From Flectobacillus longus (GTDB taxonomy: Bacteria > Bacteroidota > Bacteroidia > Cytophagales > Spirosomataceae), in contig NZ_JASHIC010000019.1 of assembly GCF_030056705.1 (NCBI RefSeq), forward strand, positions 62,001 through 126,000: 64,000 nt of DNA. Direction: 5' to 3'. This document shows positions 26,390 through 36,468 of this stretch, one piece after another. The translations under genes and the position numbers were made by a program. The notes beneath the pieces were generated by a model. The model did no database searches, was not told the origin of the DNA, and worked only from the letters and a program-made list of their open reading frames with translations. The number at the start of each line of letters is the position of its first letter. Position 1 is the stretch's first letter.

Positions 26390-27262
26390 ATGATTTGGTT
26401 TGTTTTAAATCCTAAGTCTGGGACTACAACCCCAGCAAAGAGAAATAAAATAATTCAAGCTATCAACAAACAGGCAAATTGTAGATTAATCTTAACAGAA
26501 TATGCAGGTCATGCAACCGAAATCGCTAAACAGGCCGTTCAACAGGGTATTAGCCGTGTTGTAGCAGTTGGAGGCGACGGTACAGTCAACGAAGTAGCTC
26601 GTGGGCTGGTGGGTTCGGACACGGCACTTGGTATTATTCCGATTGGTTCTGGCAATGGTTTAGCTCGTCACCTGAATATACCTTTAAAAATCGATAAAGC
26701 GATTCAGTTTGCTATTCAGCAACCTACTGCCCAAATAGATGCTTGTTATTTGAATGAAATTCCCTTTTTCTGTACAGCAGGAGTCGGTTTTGATGCTTTT
26801 GTGGCAAACGAATTTGCCCAACAGGATTCAAGAGGGTTGAAGACATACGCTAAAATGTCTTTAAAGTCTTTTCGAACTTATAAGCCAGAGGCGTATGTTA
26901 TCTCGCACCAAGGAAAAGATTATGCCAAAATGGCTTTTTCTATCACTTTTGCCAACGCCACTCAGTATGGTAATAATGCCTTGATTTCTCCAAAGTCTAA
27001 AATCGATGATGGATTAATTGACCTCGTGGTACTGAAGCCATTTCCTTTTGGTGCAGCTCCGATTATCGGTGTACGTTTGTTTAGAGGAACATTGCCCAAC
27101 TCTCGTTATATTGATATGGAGGTTTCGGAAGACTATGTGCTCAAGTCAGAAAAGCCTTTATTGATACACTTTGATGGCGAACCTTTACAGTTAGATACCA
27201 ACGAGATTCGGGTATATATCAAACCAAAATCACTGAAAGTTGTGGCTGGAGTAGTGGAGTAG
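26390..27262 (+). CDS. Diacylglycerol/lipid kinase, YegS/BmrU family
   Basis: Lipid kinase that phosphorylates diacylglycerol or a related lipid. ATG at 26390 (MIWFVLNPKSGT) gives 290 aa; the in-frame upstream part lacks homology to the family. The nucleotide-binding motif GGDGTVNEVARGL is near residue 62, followed by LGIIPIGSGNGLARHL. The C-terminal half has LIHFDGEPLQL. The nuclease gene follows after 32 bases. The substrate is inference. Confidence 0.92.
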   Translation: MIWFVLNPKSGTTTPAKRNKIIQAINKQANCRLILTEYAGHATEIAKQAVQQGISRVVAVGGDGTVNEVARGLVGSDTALGIIPIGSGNGLARHLNIPLKIDKAIQFAIQQPTAQIDACYLNEIPFFCTAGVGFDAFVANEFAQQDSRGLKTYAKMSLKSFRTYKPEAYVISHQGKDYAKMAFSITFANATQYGNNALISPKSKIDDGLIDLVVLKPFPFGAAPIIGVRLFRGTLPNSRYIDMEVSEDYVLKSEKPLLIHFDGEPLQLDTNEIRVYIKPKSLKVVAGVVE

Positions 27263-27294
27263 GATAATTTCATTTTAATAGATTCTTTAATAAT

Positions 27295-28437
27295 ATGAAT
27301 TTTCAATCGTTAGTAGCCTCTATCCATAATACTAATAGATATTTGCAGCAGCAGTCTATTAAGGCTGTTAATATTCATATTACGCTCCGAAATTGGCTTG
27401 TAGGCTTTTATATTGTAGAGTTTGAACAAAAAGGAGAAGATAGAGCCTCTTATGGAAGCCAGTTACTTCACAATTTAGCAGCTATCTTACAAATCAAAGG
27501 TCTTACTGCTCCTGAACTATCTAGGTGTAGGCAATTTTATCATACATATCCTCAGTTAAGTTTGCTTTTACCAACTCGGATTTCTAATGTTTTTTCTATA
27601 AGACCAGAATCACCGATATTTGATTCTGAACTGGATTTTATTAAAAATGAAATTTTTGGGTTATCAACCCAAAAATCTACAAACATAATGAAAGAAAGAG
27701 AAATAGGGTATATAAAAGAAATATTTAGGTCAATATCCTACACACATTTCACCGAACTGATTAAAATTGAAGATGAAATAAAGAGACAATTTTACGAGCT
27801 ATTAGTTTTAAAAACACAGGTTTCCGTAAAAGAGCTAAAGCGACAAATCGCAACCTTAACATACGAAAGATTAGGTTTTTCAGAGAATAAAGAAAAAGCA
27901 TTTGAAGTCGTAAAAAACAAAATAACGCCTCAAAATAGAGAAGATCTTGTCAAATCACATTATTTCTTTGAATTTCTAAATATTTCGCAACCACATCTTA
28001 TTGAAGAAACTGAACTAGAGCAGGCGTTAATTGAACATTTGCAAATGTTTATGTTAGAATTGGGGATAGGGTTTTGTTTTGAATCTCGACAGAAAAGAAT
28101 TTTAATAGGAGATGAATATTATTTCATTGATTTAGTATTCTATCATAGGATTTTAAAATGCCATGTTTTAATAGAATTAAAGACTGAAAAAGCAAAACAT
28201 GAACATATTGGACAGCTCAAAACGTATTTGAATTATTATAAAAAAAATTTTCAAGATAGTAACGATAACCCTCCTGTAGGAATATTGTTGGTTACAGATC
28301 AAAATAAAGCATTGGTGGAATATGCAATTGCTGATACAGATAAAGATATTTTTGTCAGTAAGTATATATTACAGTTGCCCAATAAAGAAAAGTTGGAAAG
28401 CTTTGTTACCAATGAATTAAAAAAACTGGTACTCTAA
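27295..28437 (+). CDS. YhcG/DUF1016 PD-(D/E)XK nuclease-like protein
   Basis: Protein with an N-terminal DUF1016 domain (ITLRNWLVGFYIVEFEQKG) and a C-terminal PD-(D/E)XK domain with FIDLVFYHRILKCHVLIELKTEKAK, the Asp and Glu-x-Lys of the catalytic site. It has 380 aa. Members are linked to type I restriction and mobile DNA in some genomes, but no hsd gene is near. Codon use looks more AT-rich than in the lipid kinase gene beside it, so transfer is possible. The target is unknown. Confidence 0.85.
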   Translation: MNFQSLVASIHNTNRYLQQQSIKAVNIHITLRNWLVGFYIVEFEQKGEDRASYGSQLLHNLAAILQIKGLTAPELSRCRQFYHTYPQLSLLLPTRISNVFSIRPESPIFDSELDFIKNEIFGLSTQKSTNIMKEREIGYIKEIFRSISYTHFTELIKIEDEIKRQFYELLVLKTQVSVKELKRQIATLTYERLGFSENKEKAFEVVKNKITPQNREDLVKSHYFFEFLNISQPHLIEETELEQALIEHLQMFMLELGIGFCFESRQKRILIGDEYYFIDLVFYHRILKCHVLIELKTEKAKHEHIGQLKTYLNYYKKNFQDSNDNPPVGILLVTDQNKALVEYAIADTDKDIFVSKYILQLPNKEKLESFVTNELKKLVL

Positions 28438-28457
28438 CTCAATAGGAATCAATTACC

Positions 28458-28796
28458 ATGTCAAAAAATAAAAAAATACCATTAGGAGTTGTCTATTCTA
28501 CAAATCCTGATTTTGAATATGAATTTGAGGAAAAAGAAGTGGCGGAAACACTTCCTCCTAATCAACAAAATTTGAAAGCCTTACTAGATAAAAAGGCTCG
28601 TGCTGGCAAACAAGTAACACTTGTTACAGGTTTTGCTGGTAATGAAGAAGACTTAAATACTTTGGGTAAAAAACTCAAAAATCTTTGCGGTTGCGGTGGC
28701 TCTGTGAAGGATGGCGAAGTTATCTTGCAAGGTGATTTTAGAGAAAAGGTAGTTACATGGCTAATTCAGCAAGGTTATAAAGCCAAAAAGGTATAA
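28458..28796 (+). CDS. SUI1/eIF1-like translation factor (YciH family)
   Basis: Small bacterial relative of eukaryotic eIF1. It has 112 aa. The C-terminal fold runs KQVTLVTGFAGNEEDLNTLGKKLK, NLCGCGGSVKDGEVILQGDF and REKVVTWLIQQGYKAKKV, all family landmarks. The N-terminus is charged. It lies 20 bases after the nuclease gene and may be co-transcribed. The role in bacteria is not well settled. Confidence 0.9.
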   Translation: MSKNKKIPLGVVYSTNPDFEYEFEEKEVAETLPPNQQNLKALLDKKARAGKQVTLVTGFAGNEEDLNTLGKKLKNLCGCGGSVKDGEVILQGDFREKVVTWLIQQGYKAKKV

Positions 28797-28806
28797 GAAC
28801 TCTACT

Positions 28807-28880
28807 ATTGAGTGAATGGTGATTTAGTGAATTTCTTTATGAAATAATCACTCAACCACTAAATCACCATTAACTCAATT
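28807..28880. terminator. Long imperfect palindrome between convergent genes
   Basis: ATTGAGTGAATGGTGATTTA and its complement TAAATCACCATTAACTCAAT are separated by about 30 bases, with one small mismatch. No T run. It probably acts as a shared end signal for the SUI1-like gene and mutB, or is a mobile hairpin. Confidence 0.5.
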
Positions 28881-28902
28881 AGTAATGTCTCATAAAAATG
28901 AA

Positions 28903-31041
28903 CTAGTCCATCAATTCCTTTAAAATCTTTTGTGCTGCAATCGATATGATTGTCCCAGGACCAAAAACACCTTTTACACCAGATTCGTACAAAAACGCAT
29001 AGTCTTGCGCAGGAATTACTCCTCCTGCAATTACCAGAATATCTTCACGACCAAGCTTCTTAAGTTCATTGATAAGTTCTGGAACAAGCGTTTTGTGACC
29101 AGCAGCCAAGCTTGATGCGCCAACTACATGGACATCATTTTCGACGGCCTGTTTGGCAACTTCTTCTGGTGTTTGAAATAGTGGGGTAATATCCACATCA
29201 AAACCTAAGTCGGCAAAGCTTGTGGCAATTACTTTGGCGCCACGGTCGTGACCGTCTTGCCCCATTTTTGCCACCATAATACGTGGTCTGCGACCTTCTA
29301 ATTTGGCAAAGTTGTCTGCCATTTCCTTAGCAATTCTGAAATTCTCGTCGTCTGTCACTTCTGATGAATATACGCCTGAAATTGAACGAATAATAGCTTT
29401 GTGGCGACCATACACTTTTTCGAGTGCCATGGATATTTCGCCAAGAGTAGCACGCTCACGAGCAGCATCTACTGCCAATGCTAATAAGTTTCCTTGTTTT
29501 GTATTGGCCGCTTCTGTGATTTTTTCTAAAGCTTTTGCTACTTTATCATTATCACGAACAGCTTTTATTTGTTCTAATCTTTGTATTTGAGATAAACGTA
29601 CTGCTTGATTGTCTACTTCCAAAATCTCGATTGGAGTTTCCTCTGCTAATTTGTACTTATTTACCCCAACAATTATATCTTTTCCTGAATCGATTCTAGC
29701 TTGTTTACGTGCCGCAGCTTCCTCGATACGCATTTTGGGCAATCCAGTTTCGATTGCTTTGGCCATTCCGCCTAAACTTTCTACCTCTTCAATCAGTGAC
29801 CAAGCTTTTTTAACTAATTCTTTTGTCAAATATTCTACATAATACGAACCTCCCCAAGGGTCAACGACACGCGTGATATTGGTTTCGTTTTGAATATACA
29901 ATTGCGTATTACGAGCAATACGAGCCGAAAAGTCAGTTGGAAGTGCAATAGCCTCATCAAGTGAATTGGTATGCAAACTTTGAGTATGTCCCAAAGCAGC
30001 AGCCATGGCTTCCACACAAGTACGTGTAACGTTATTGAAAGGGTCTTGCTCAGTCAATGACCATCCTGATGTTTGACAGTGCGTACGCAAAGCCAAGGAT
30101 TTATCATTTTTGGGCTTGAACTGCTTCACAATTTTTGCCCAAAGTAAACGACCAGCTCGCATTTTGGCGATTTCCATAAAATGGTTCATACCAATAGCCC
30201 AGAAAAAGGATAGACGAGGAGCAAAGTTGTCTACATCCAAGCCCGCCGCAATACCTGTGCGAAGATATTCCAAACCATCTGCTAAGGTATAAGCTAACTC
30301 CAAATCGGCGGTTGCACCCGCTTCTTGCATGTGATAGCCCGAAATAGAAATAGAATTGAATTTTGGCATTAATTGAGCCGTATATTCAAAAATATCAGCA
30401 ATGATTCTCATAGAAGGCTCTGGTGGATATATATAGGTATTTCGCACCATAAACTCTTTAAGAATATCATTTTGGATAGTACCAGATAATTTTTCAGGAC
30501 CAACGCCCTGTTCTTCTGCTGCTACAATATAAAAAGCCATTATGGGCAATACAGCGCCATTCATGGTCATCGAAACCGACATTTGGTCTAATGGGATTTG
30601 ATCGAAAAGAATTTTCATATCTTCGACCGAATCGATTGCCACCCCTGCTTTTCCAACATCGCCTGTTACACGTGGGTGGTCTGAATCATAACCTCGGTGA
30701 GTGGCAAGGTCAAAAGCTACTGAAAGTCCTTTTTGTCCTGCTGCCAAGTTACGTCTGTAAAAAGCATTGGATTCTTCGGCAGTCGAAAAACCAGCATATT
30801 GACGTACAGTCCAAGGTTGTTGGACATACATGGTCGAATAGGGACCTCTAAGATAAGGTGGTAAGCCAGCAGCAAACTTCAAGTGTTCAGCATCGTTGAG
30901 ATCTGCTTGCGTAAAATATACCTTTACTGGAATCCCTTCTGGAGATTTCCAAAATTTGGTAACATAAGAATCATTAGCCTTGGCTTTTCCTTCTTGTAAT
31001 TGAATATTTGAAAGATTTGGTTTCATAAAGTCATCAAACAA
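28903..31041 (-). CDS. mutB: Methylmalonyl-CoA mutase large (alpha) subunit
   Basis: Adenosylcobalamin-dependent enzyme that interconverts succinyl-CoA and (R)-methylmalonyl-CoA. It has 712 aa. The N-terminal TIM barrel contains YMVQ-type substrate residues ([26 protein letters not shown]) and [16 protein letters not shown]. The C-terminal B12-binding domain has [17 protein letters not shown], the DxHxxG cobalt-ligand motif, and GGVIPAQDY. The small subunit gene lies 48 bases upstream in the same transcript. Confidence 0.97.
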   Translation of the reverse strand: MFDDFMKPNLSNIQLQEGKAKANDSYVTKFWKSPEGIPVKVYFTQADLNDAEHLKFAAGLPPYLRGPYSTMYVQQPWTVRQYAGFSTAEESNAFYRRNLAAGQKGLSVAFDLATHRGYDSDHPRVTGDVGKAGVAIDSVEDMKILFDQIPLDQMSVSMTMNGAVLPIMAFYIVAAEEQGVGPEKLSGTIQNDILKEFMVRNTYIYPPEPSMRIIADIFEYTAQLMPKFNSISISGYHMQEAGATADLELAYTLADGLEYLRTGIAAGLDVDNFAPRLSFFWAIGMNHFMEIAKMRAGRLLWAKIVKQFKPKNDKSLALRTHCQTSGWSLTEQDPFNNVTRTCVEAMAAALGHTQSLHTNSLDEAIALPTDFSARIARNTQLYIQNETNITRVVDPWGGSYYVEYLTKELVKKAWSLIEEVESLGGMAKAIETGLPKMRIEEAAARKQARIDSGKDIIVGVNKYKLAEETPIEILEVDNQAVRLSQIQRLEQIKAVRDNDKVAKALEKITEAANTKQGNLLALAVDAARERATLGEISMALEKVYGRHKAIIRSISGVYSSEVTDDENFRIAKEMADNFAKLEGRRPRIMVAKMGQDGHDRGAKVIATSFADLGFDVDITPLFQTPEEVAKQAVENDVHVVGASSLAAGHKTLVPELINELKKLGREDILVIAGGVIPAQDYAFLYESGVKGVFGPGTIISIAAQKILKELMD

Positions 31042-31089
31042 AATTTGATTTTACTGCTTTGTTTTGTTATTCTTTCCATTAGAAAATTA

Positions 31090-32478
31090 TTATTGAGCCT
31101 CAACAACTTCAGATAATCTTTGAGCCCTTAATAATGGTATAGTTGATGATTGAGCTTCTTTTGCTTCATAAACAAACGGCTTTTCATCAAATCTAAACTT
31201 GTTCACGCCAATCATAATACGTTTACCCGAAGTAATGGCTTCTTGGCGACTATTATGTGTTTGTGCGATGGTATTTTGAATAAATCCTTTTTCAAATGCC
31301 ATAATACTACCACCTAATGAATCAACTTCTTGCAAAAGAGTCAATGCTTTTGTCGCTAATTCGAATGTCAAATGTTCAATATAATAGCTTCCAGCCGAGG
31401 GGTCATTTACTTTGTCAAGATACGACTCTTCTCTTAAAATAGCAGAAACATTGCGAGCAATTCTCTTTCCAAAGGTCTCGTCTTCTTCAAAGGTTGCATT
31501 GTAAGCATGCAAAACTAAAAAATCAGCACCACCAATAATAGCCGACATTGCTTCGGTAGTAGCACGGAGCATGTTGGTATTTGGGGTTAGTGCTGCATCA
31601 AAATAGGTTGAAGTTTGAGCCGAAATAGTAACAGGAATTTCAGCTGCTTTTTCGAATTTATATCCTTCAGATAATACTTTTTGCCATAGATATCTAAGGG
31701 CACGAATTTTAGCAATTTCAGTAAAGTAATCTGTTCCAATAGCAATGCTAAATTCAATTTTGTTTAGTATTTCATCCAAAGATAATCCAGCTAGGGTAAG
31801 CTGATCGACATATTCCAATGCGTTGGCTAGAGTAAAGGCAATTTCTTGCACACTGTTTGCACCAGCATTATGAAATACTTCTCCAGCAATATGAATAGTT
31901 TTGAATTGAGGATGATTTTGTACTTTTCTAATAGACTGGACCAAAAGGCTGGTACTATCATTTGATAATGAACCAGTGCTCATCCAGTTTGCCAAATAGT
32001 CATCTTGTACACCACCTTTCATCTGATAAGGAATCAAAGATGATAAAATTTCGAGCAATTGTACACTTTGATTTTGGACTTTGAAGAAGACAGGAATCTC
32101 CGAAAGCTTGATTTGATGTAATAGTTTTTTGAAGTCAATAGTGGTAATATCTTTTTCTTCAAAATCAATAATGATGCTATTAGCGCCCCATTCAATTGCC
32201 TCTAAAATAAGCTGATTCGTTGTTTTTTCAGATGAAAAAATGATTTTCTCGCGATTTTGCCAAGTAGCAGTAGCATGATTTTTTTGAGCACCTTGTACTA
32301 GGTCTAATGGGAGCGAAGATAAATCTTCATGGCTGTAATAAGGTTCAATACGCAAGTCGCCTTCGGCTTGCCAAACTAGCGTTTGTTCAAAGTCTTTTCC
32401 TTTTAGGTCTTTGATTGCTTGATTTTTCCAGACCTCTTTAGAATGAGGTTGAAATTCTTCAAAGAGTGATGCTGCCAT
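31090..32478 (-). CDS. mutA: Methylmalonyl-CoA mutase small (beta) subunit
   Basis: Partner of MutB that completes the heterodimer and has lost the B12-binding domain. ATG at 32478 (MAASLFEEFQPHSKEVW) gives 462 aa and fits the promoter at 32521-32528; a longer frame to 32562 would start upstream of that promoter. Conserved stretches include SAQTSTYFDAALTPNTNMLRATTEAMSAIIGGAD and NDPSAGSYYIEHLT. No C-terminal DxHxxG motif, as expected. It is the first gene of the mutA-mutB operon. Confidence 0.95.
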   Translation of the reverse strand: MAASLFEEFQPHSKEVWKNQAIKDLKGKDFEQTLVWQAEGDLRIEPYYSHEDLSSLPLDLVQGAQKNHATATWQNREKIIFSSEKTTNQLILEAIEWGANSIIIDFEEKDITTIDFKKLLHQIKLSEIPVFFKVQNQSVQLLEILSSLIPYQMKGGVQDDYLANWMSTGSLSNDSTSLLVQSIRKVQNHPQFKTIHIAGEVFHNAGANSVQEIAFTLANALEYVDQLTLAGLSLDEILNKIEFSIAIGTDYFTEIAKIRALRYLWQKVLSEGYKFEKAAEIPVTISAQTSTYFDAALTPNTNMLRATTEAMSAIIGGADFLVLHAYNATFEEDETFGKRIARNVSAILREESYLDKVNDPSAGSYYIEHLTFELATKALTLLQEVDSLGGSIMAFEKGFIQNTIAQTHNSRQEAITSGKRIMIGVNKFRFDEKPFVYEAKEAQSSTIPLLRAQRLSEVVEAQ

Positions 32479-32520
32479 ATTGAAAACGGATTTCAAATAA
32501 TTTAATTTTTCAAAGTTGAA

Positions 32521-32552
32521 CAAATGTAAGGTCTTAGATTTATCTAACCAAA
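32521..32552 (-). promoter_or_regulatory. mutA-mutB promoter
   Basis: On the minus strand TTTG (-33, 32549-32552), a 20-base spacer and TACATTTG (-7, 32521-32528) match the Bacteroidota consensus well. The expected start gives a leader of about 35 bases before the 32478 ATG. Confidence 0.7.
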
Positions 32553-32880
32553 AAATCTCCAAAACTTGATATTCAAAAGGATTTTATTGTATTTTTTATA
32601 GAACAAAACTATAGTAGATATAGCTAGTAGATGGCTTTGTTTTTTGCATAAACTAGTAAGCCCAGAAATAGATAACTTATTAAACGGTTGATTAATATGC
32701 TGAAATATAGTGTGTTGTATTCTGAGTTTTTTTATAAATTAGTTTTTACTTTGTTTGATAAATATGGCATAATCCCTCAAATAGACAAAACCGCTGCTCA
32801 AATAAGATAGCCTAGTAAATTACTGAGGCTAATCGTTTTGAGATTGTTCAAAAAATGATTTATCTCATCCCAATAGCGTT

Positions 32881-32907
32881 TTTGGATGATAAAATTTACT
32901 ATTTTTG
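32881..32907 (+). promoter_or_regulatory. Candidate dnaA promoter
   Basis: TTTG at 32881-32884 and TATTTTTG at 32900-32907 fit the -33 and -7 boxes, but the 15-base spacing is short. It gives a leader of about 110 bases. Confidence 0.35.
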
Positions 32908-33026
32908 TGGCTTGATTTGGCACAAGACAAGTCATTGCTTTTTACAAAAAAGTTAAATGCTTAACTACCAGAGGTTTGTGTATAGGACATCTGATTTCGC
33001 CATTATTTTAAAAATTTACCCCAACC

Positions 33027-34457
33027 ATGCAAACCGAAACAAGGCAAGTGTGGGCTAAGTGCCTCGAAATTATTCGTCAAGAAGTCAATGAACAGAGCTT
33101 CAAGACGTGGTTCGAACCCATAGTTCCTCTTCGAATTCAACATAATACATTGACCATACAAGTCCCAAGCCAGTTTTTTTATGAATGGCTTGAGGAAAAC
33201 TATGTACATGCCCTTCGCAAAGCGATTGATTATACTTTGGGTCGTCAGGGTATGCTTGAATATTCTATTATAGTAGATAAAGGCGATCGTAAAAATCCAC
33301 CGATAGCCTTAAATGTATCAAATCAAAAAACTACTACGCCCCCTCCTGTACAAAGACGTCCTGAGCCAACCATTTATGAAAGCCCTTTTCAGTTAAAAGA
33401 TTTGGATTCATTGGAGTTGGATTCATACTTGAATCCACATTATGTGTTCGATAATTTTGTAGAAGGAGATTGTAATCGTTTGGGGCGCTCGGCTGGTTTG
33501 GCTGTAGCACAACGCCCTGGTGTTACTTCTTTTAACCCACTGATGATTTATGGTGGAGTAGGTTTGGGTAAGACACATTTAATTCAGGCAATTGGTAATT
33601 ATATCAAGAGTACACAAGCCAATAAATTTGTATTGTATGTGTCTTCTGAAAAGTTTGTCAATCAATTTATTAATGCGATTCGTAACAACACATTGCAAGC
33701 ATTTACTAATTTTTATATGCAAATAGATGTGTTGATACTGGATGATGTTCAGTTTTTGGCTGGAAAAGAAAAAACTCAGGAATCATTTTTTCATATTTTT
33801 AACCACTTGCATCAATCTGGTAAGCAAATAATCATGTCTTCTGACCGTCCTCCTCGTGACTTAGCGGGTATGCAAGATCGTTTGCTTTCACGTTTTAAGT
33901 GGGGATTGACAGCAGATTTGCAACAGCCTGATTTTGAGACTCGTATAGCGATTATACAAAAGAAATTACAAGCAGATGGAATATACATCAAAGATGAGGT
34001 TATCGAATATTTGGCTCATAGTGTAGATACCAACGTGCGCGAAATGGAAGGAGTAATTGTTTCTTTGATGGCACACGCGTCACTAAACCGACGTGAAATT
34101 GACATGGATTTGGCACGAACTACTTTGAAAAATATTGTAGTTGATAGCGAAAAAGAAATTACCGTAGATAATATTTTTGATGCAATTATTGCTCATTTTG
34201 ATGTGACAATGACTGACTTGAAGGGTAAAAGTCGTAAAAAAGAAATTGTATTTCCTCGTCAGGTAGCCATGTACCTAATGAAAGAGTTTACTAATTTGCC
34301 ATTGAAATCGATCGGTTATCACTTTGGAGGTCGCGACCATAGTACAGTTATTCATGCGGTACAAAATATAAGTGTTTTGATAGACTCAAATAAAGACGTG
34401 GAAGGAAGAATACAGAAGCTATATAAGCATTTTAATCGTGTTCGTGTTCGCTCTTAA
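33027..34457 (+). CDS. dnaA: Chromosomal replication initiator protein DnaA
   Basis: AAA+ protein that melts the origin. It has 476 aa with the four usual domains. Domain I is at the N-terminus (VWAKCLEIIRQEVNEQSFKTWFEP). The linker, about residues 90-130, is rich in Pro. Domain III holds Walker A (GGVGLGKTHL), Walker B (VLILDDVQFLAGK) and sensor 1. Domain IV has the DnaA-box reading helix GGRDHSTVIHAVQ. In many genomes dnaA marks oriC, but no box cluster was seen on either side. A terminator follows. Confidence 0.97.
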   Translation: MQTETRQVWAKCLEIIRQEVNEQSFKTWFEPIVPLRIQHNTLTIQVPSQFFYEWLEENYVHALRKAIDYTLGRQGMLEYSIIVDKGDRKNPPIALNVSNQKTTTPPPVQRRPEPTIYESPFQLKDLDSLELDSYLNPHYVFDNFVEGDCNRLGRSAGLAVAQRPGVTSFNPLMIYGGVGLGKTHLIQAIGNYIKSTQANKFVLYVSSEKFVNQFINAIRNNTLQAFTNFYMQIDVLILDDVQFLAGKEKTQESFFHIFNHLHQSGKQIIMSSDRPPRDLAGMQDRLLSRFKWGLTADLQQPDFETRIAIIQKKLQADGIYIKDEVIEYLAHSVDTNVREMEGVIVSLMAHASLNRREIDMDLARTTLKNIVVDSEKEITVDNIFDAIIAHFDVTMTDLKGKSRKKEIVFPRQVAMYLMKEFTNLPLKSIGYHFGGRDHSTVIHAVQNISVLIDSNKDVEGRIQKLYKHFNRVRVRS

Positions 34458-34479
34458 TAGCAAAATATATAGTTTCAAA

Positions 34480-34518
34480 CAAAAAGCTCATTACTAAGTC
34501 TAGTAATGAGCTTTTTGT
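34480..34518 (+). terminator. Terminator after dnaA
   Basis: CAAAAAGCTCATTAC pairs with GTAATGAGCTTTTTG around TAAGTCTA, followed by T residues. Confidence 0.9.
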
Positions 34519-34624
34519 TTTGTTACGATTTGGTTTTATGGACGATTGATGATTAATTTGTTATATAGTTGACTATATACTCTAGAACGTCCTCAATTGA
34601 CTCAACCTTATTGAAATTTATAAT

Positions 34625-34948
34625 ATGATGAATACTCTACCTTCTAAAAAACATTTTGCCAAAATTTTTCTCTTGGTTTTTCACATATCTGTATTCGGAA
34701 ATTATACTGTAGTGTATGCCTCAGAAGAAGCACCCCCTATTTTGGCAATTGAGAAGTATATGGATAATCCTAAGAAAAAACTTAGGATAAAGTTGGTGTT
34801 TAATGAAGAGGAGAAAGATTCAACCACCCAAAAAAAGAGTGTATTTGCCAAAGTAAAAGGGCTTGTAAATGCAATTCTTAATTTTTCGGATAACCCTCCT
34901 GTGCGCTTGAAGGTTGGCTATGAAGCTGATAAAGCAAAGAAACAATAA
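34625..34948 (+). CDS. Small secreted protein of unknown function
   Basis: Not recognised. It has 107 aa. A signal peptide (FAKIFLLVFHISVFGNYTVVYA) is followed by a short, highly charged mature part with KKKLRIKLVFNEEEKDS and ends PPVRLKVGYEADKAKKQ. It lies between dnaA and pheS and has no clear partner. Two adjacent ATG codons are possible starts; the difference is one residue. Confidence 0.5.
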   Translation: MMNTLPSKKHFAKIFLLVFHISVFGNYTVVYASEEAPPILAIEKYMDNPKKKLRIKLVFNEEEKDSTTQKKSVFAKVKGLVNAILNFSDNPPVRLKVGYEADKAKKQ

Positions 34949-35062
34949 GAGATTAAACTAAATTTAATTTATTTCGGAACATAAATACCTCGCTATCGAT
35001 AACTTCTACTGACATTTTCGAAAAACCTCCAATTAAAACCTCGTTGCTTTGGCTTAAATTAT

Positions 35063-35070
35063 TAATTTTG
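35063..35070 (+). promoter_or_regulatory. pheS promoter and leader hairpin
   Basis: TAATTTTG is a -7 match with a TTG about 16 bases upstream. The leader of some 85 bases contains CTTGAATC (35088-35095) and its complement GATTCAAG (35109-35116). Leader regulation of this synthetase gene is only a possibility. Confidence 0.45.
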
Positions 35071-35162
35071 CAGACCCATTGTATTGGCTTGAATCAATTA
35101 GCGAAGTAGATTCAAGATTTTGGGATTTGAACAAAGCCATTTACTTAAGATATTTAGAATAA

Positions 35163-36200
35163 ATGCAAGAGAAAATTCAAGAAATTCATCAGCAGGTTGA
35201 TGTTTTCGTGATTGAAAACAAAGACCAGCTAGAGGCATTCCGCATAGCATACGTAGGGCGTAAGAGTGTTATTGGTGAGCTTTTCGATGGACTAAAAAAT
35301 GTACCAGCCGAACAGCGTAGAGAAATTGGTCAACAATTGAATGGCCTCAAAGACTTTGCTCAAAACAAATTTAACGAGATGCAAGCCTTGCTTGAAGCGT
35401 CTTCTGAGAATGCAGTTAGTATTGAGTTTGACTTGACATTGCCTGTTATTCCTCAAGAGAATGGGACGTTACATCCTTTGAGCGTGGTACGAGCTAGAAT
35501 TATCGAAATCTTTGAGAAAATGGGCTTTAACGTTTCTGACGGTCCTGAAATCGAAACGGATTTCTTTAATTTTACAGCGCTAAATTTTGCGGAAAATCAC
35601 CCTGCTCGTGAAATGCAAGATACTTTCTTTATTGAGAAAAAAGGCGGTAATGTAGCAGACGATGTGTTGTTGCGTACACATACATCAAACGTCCAGATTC
35701 GTCTGATGCAACAAAAGCAACCTCCTTTACGCTCGATTATGCCAGGTCGTGTATATCGCAACGAAGCCATTTCGGCGCGTGCACACTGCTTGTTTCATCA
35801 AGTAGAAGGTCTGTATATTGATAAAAATGTTGGTTTCAAGGACTTGAAGGATACGCTTTATCACTTTGCTAAAGAAATGTTTGGTAAGGATACCAAAGTA
35901 CGTTACCGTCCTTCCTATTTCCCTTTTACAGAGCCTTCGGCAGAAATTGATATTACTTGTTTGATTTGTAAAGGTGTTGGTTGTAACGTTTGTAAATACA
36001 CTGGATGGGTAGAAATTGCTGGTTCGGGTATGGTAGATCCTAATGTATTGGAAAATTGTGGTATCGATTCGAAAGAATATACAGGTTTTGCATTTGGTAT
36101 GGGTATCGAACGTATCACCATGCTAAAATATGGTATTAAAGACTTAAGATTATTTACGGAGAACGACGTACGATTTCTGCGCCAGTTCGAAGGTGTCTAA
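35163..36200 (+). CDS. pheS: Phenylalanyl-tRNA synthetase alpha subunit
   Basis: Catalytic subunit that charges tRNA-Phe; it works as an alpha2-beta2 tetramer. It has 345 aa. The N-terminal coiled coil comes first, then class II motif 1 (around GFNVSDGPEIETDFFNF), motif 2 (MPGRVYRNEAISARAHCLFHQVEG) and motif 3 (GFAFGMGIERITMLKYGI). The CLICKGVGCNVCKYTGW stretch may bind zinc. pheT is not in the window, so the two subunits are unlinked here. Confidence 0.96.
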   Translation: MQEKIQEIHQQVDVFVIENKDQLEAFRIAYVGRKSVIGELFDGLKNVPAEQRREIGQQLNGLKDFAQNKFNEMQALLEASSENAVSIEFDLTLPVIPQENGTLHPLSVVRARIIEIFEKMGFNVSDGPEIETDFFNFTALNFAENHPAREMQDTFFIEKKGGNVADDVLLRTHTSNVQIRLMQQKQPPLRSIMPGRVYRNEAISARAHCLFHQVEGLYIDKNVGFKDLKDTLYHFAKEMFGKDTKVRYRPSYFPFTEPSAEIDITCLICKGVGCNVCKYTGWVEIAGSGMVDPNVLENCGIDSKEYTGFAFGMGIERITMLKYGIKDLRLFTENDVRFLRQFEGV

Positions 36201-36209
36201 ATGTCTTCA

Positions 36210-36247
36210 GAAAGACCTCACAGACAACTCTCTGTGAGGTCTTTTGT
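36210..36247 (+). terminator. Terminator after pheS
   Basis: AAAGACCTCACAGA and TCTGTGAGGTCTTTT flank a CAACTC loop, with a T run. Confidence 0.9.
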
Positions 36248-36377
36248 TGTTTAGACGGTTGAAATATTTGAATAGTGGGTATTCCGATATAATCATTTAC
36301 TACGGATAAGCTGATATTAAACAGTTATTTTAACACATTTTAACTAAAGTAAAAGTAAATACACCGGTCTATTTTGC

Positions 36378-36385
36378 TATTTTTG
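36378..36385 (+). promoter_or_regulatory. Candidate promoter of the DUF2723 gene
   Basis: TATTTTTG fits the -7 box and gives a leader of about 80 bases. No good -33 element was found. Confidence 0.4.
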
Positions 36386-36468
36386 ACTTTGAAAGGCGAA
36401 ATATTCCGTTTGCGCAATACTGTCGGATACAGTATTCATAGACTCTAAAACAGATAAAGTATCTCCTA

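Larger units (their letters stand above)
32479..33026. other. Intergenic gap between mutA and dnaA
   Basis: About 550 bases with no coding frame worth calling. It holds the mutA and dnaA promoters, listed separately, and AT-rich text. No clustered TTATCCACA-type DnaA boxes were seen, so there is no sign of oriC here. Confidence 0.5.

Noticed and set aside
32479-33026. Replication origin beside dnaA
   Set aside because: No cluster of DnaA boxes or AT-rich repeats of the expected form was seen here or after dnaA.
33110-33130. GGTTCGAACC, a tRNA T-loop-like string
   Set aside because: It lies inside dnaA and encodes part of TWFEPIV; no cloverleaf forms around it.
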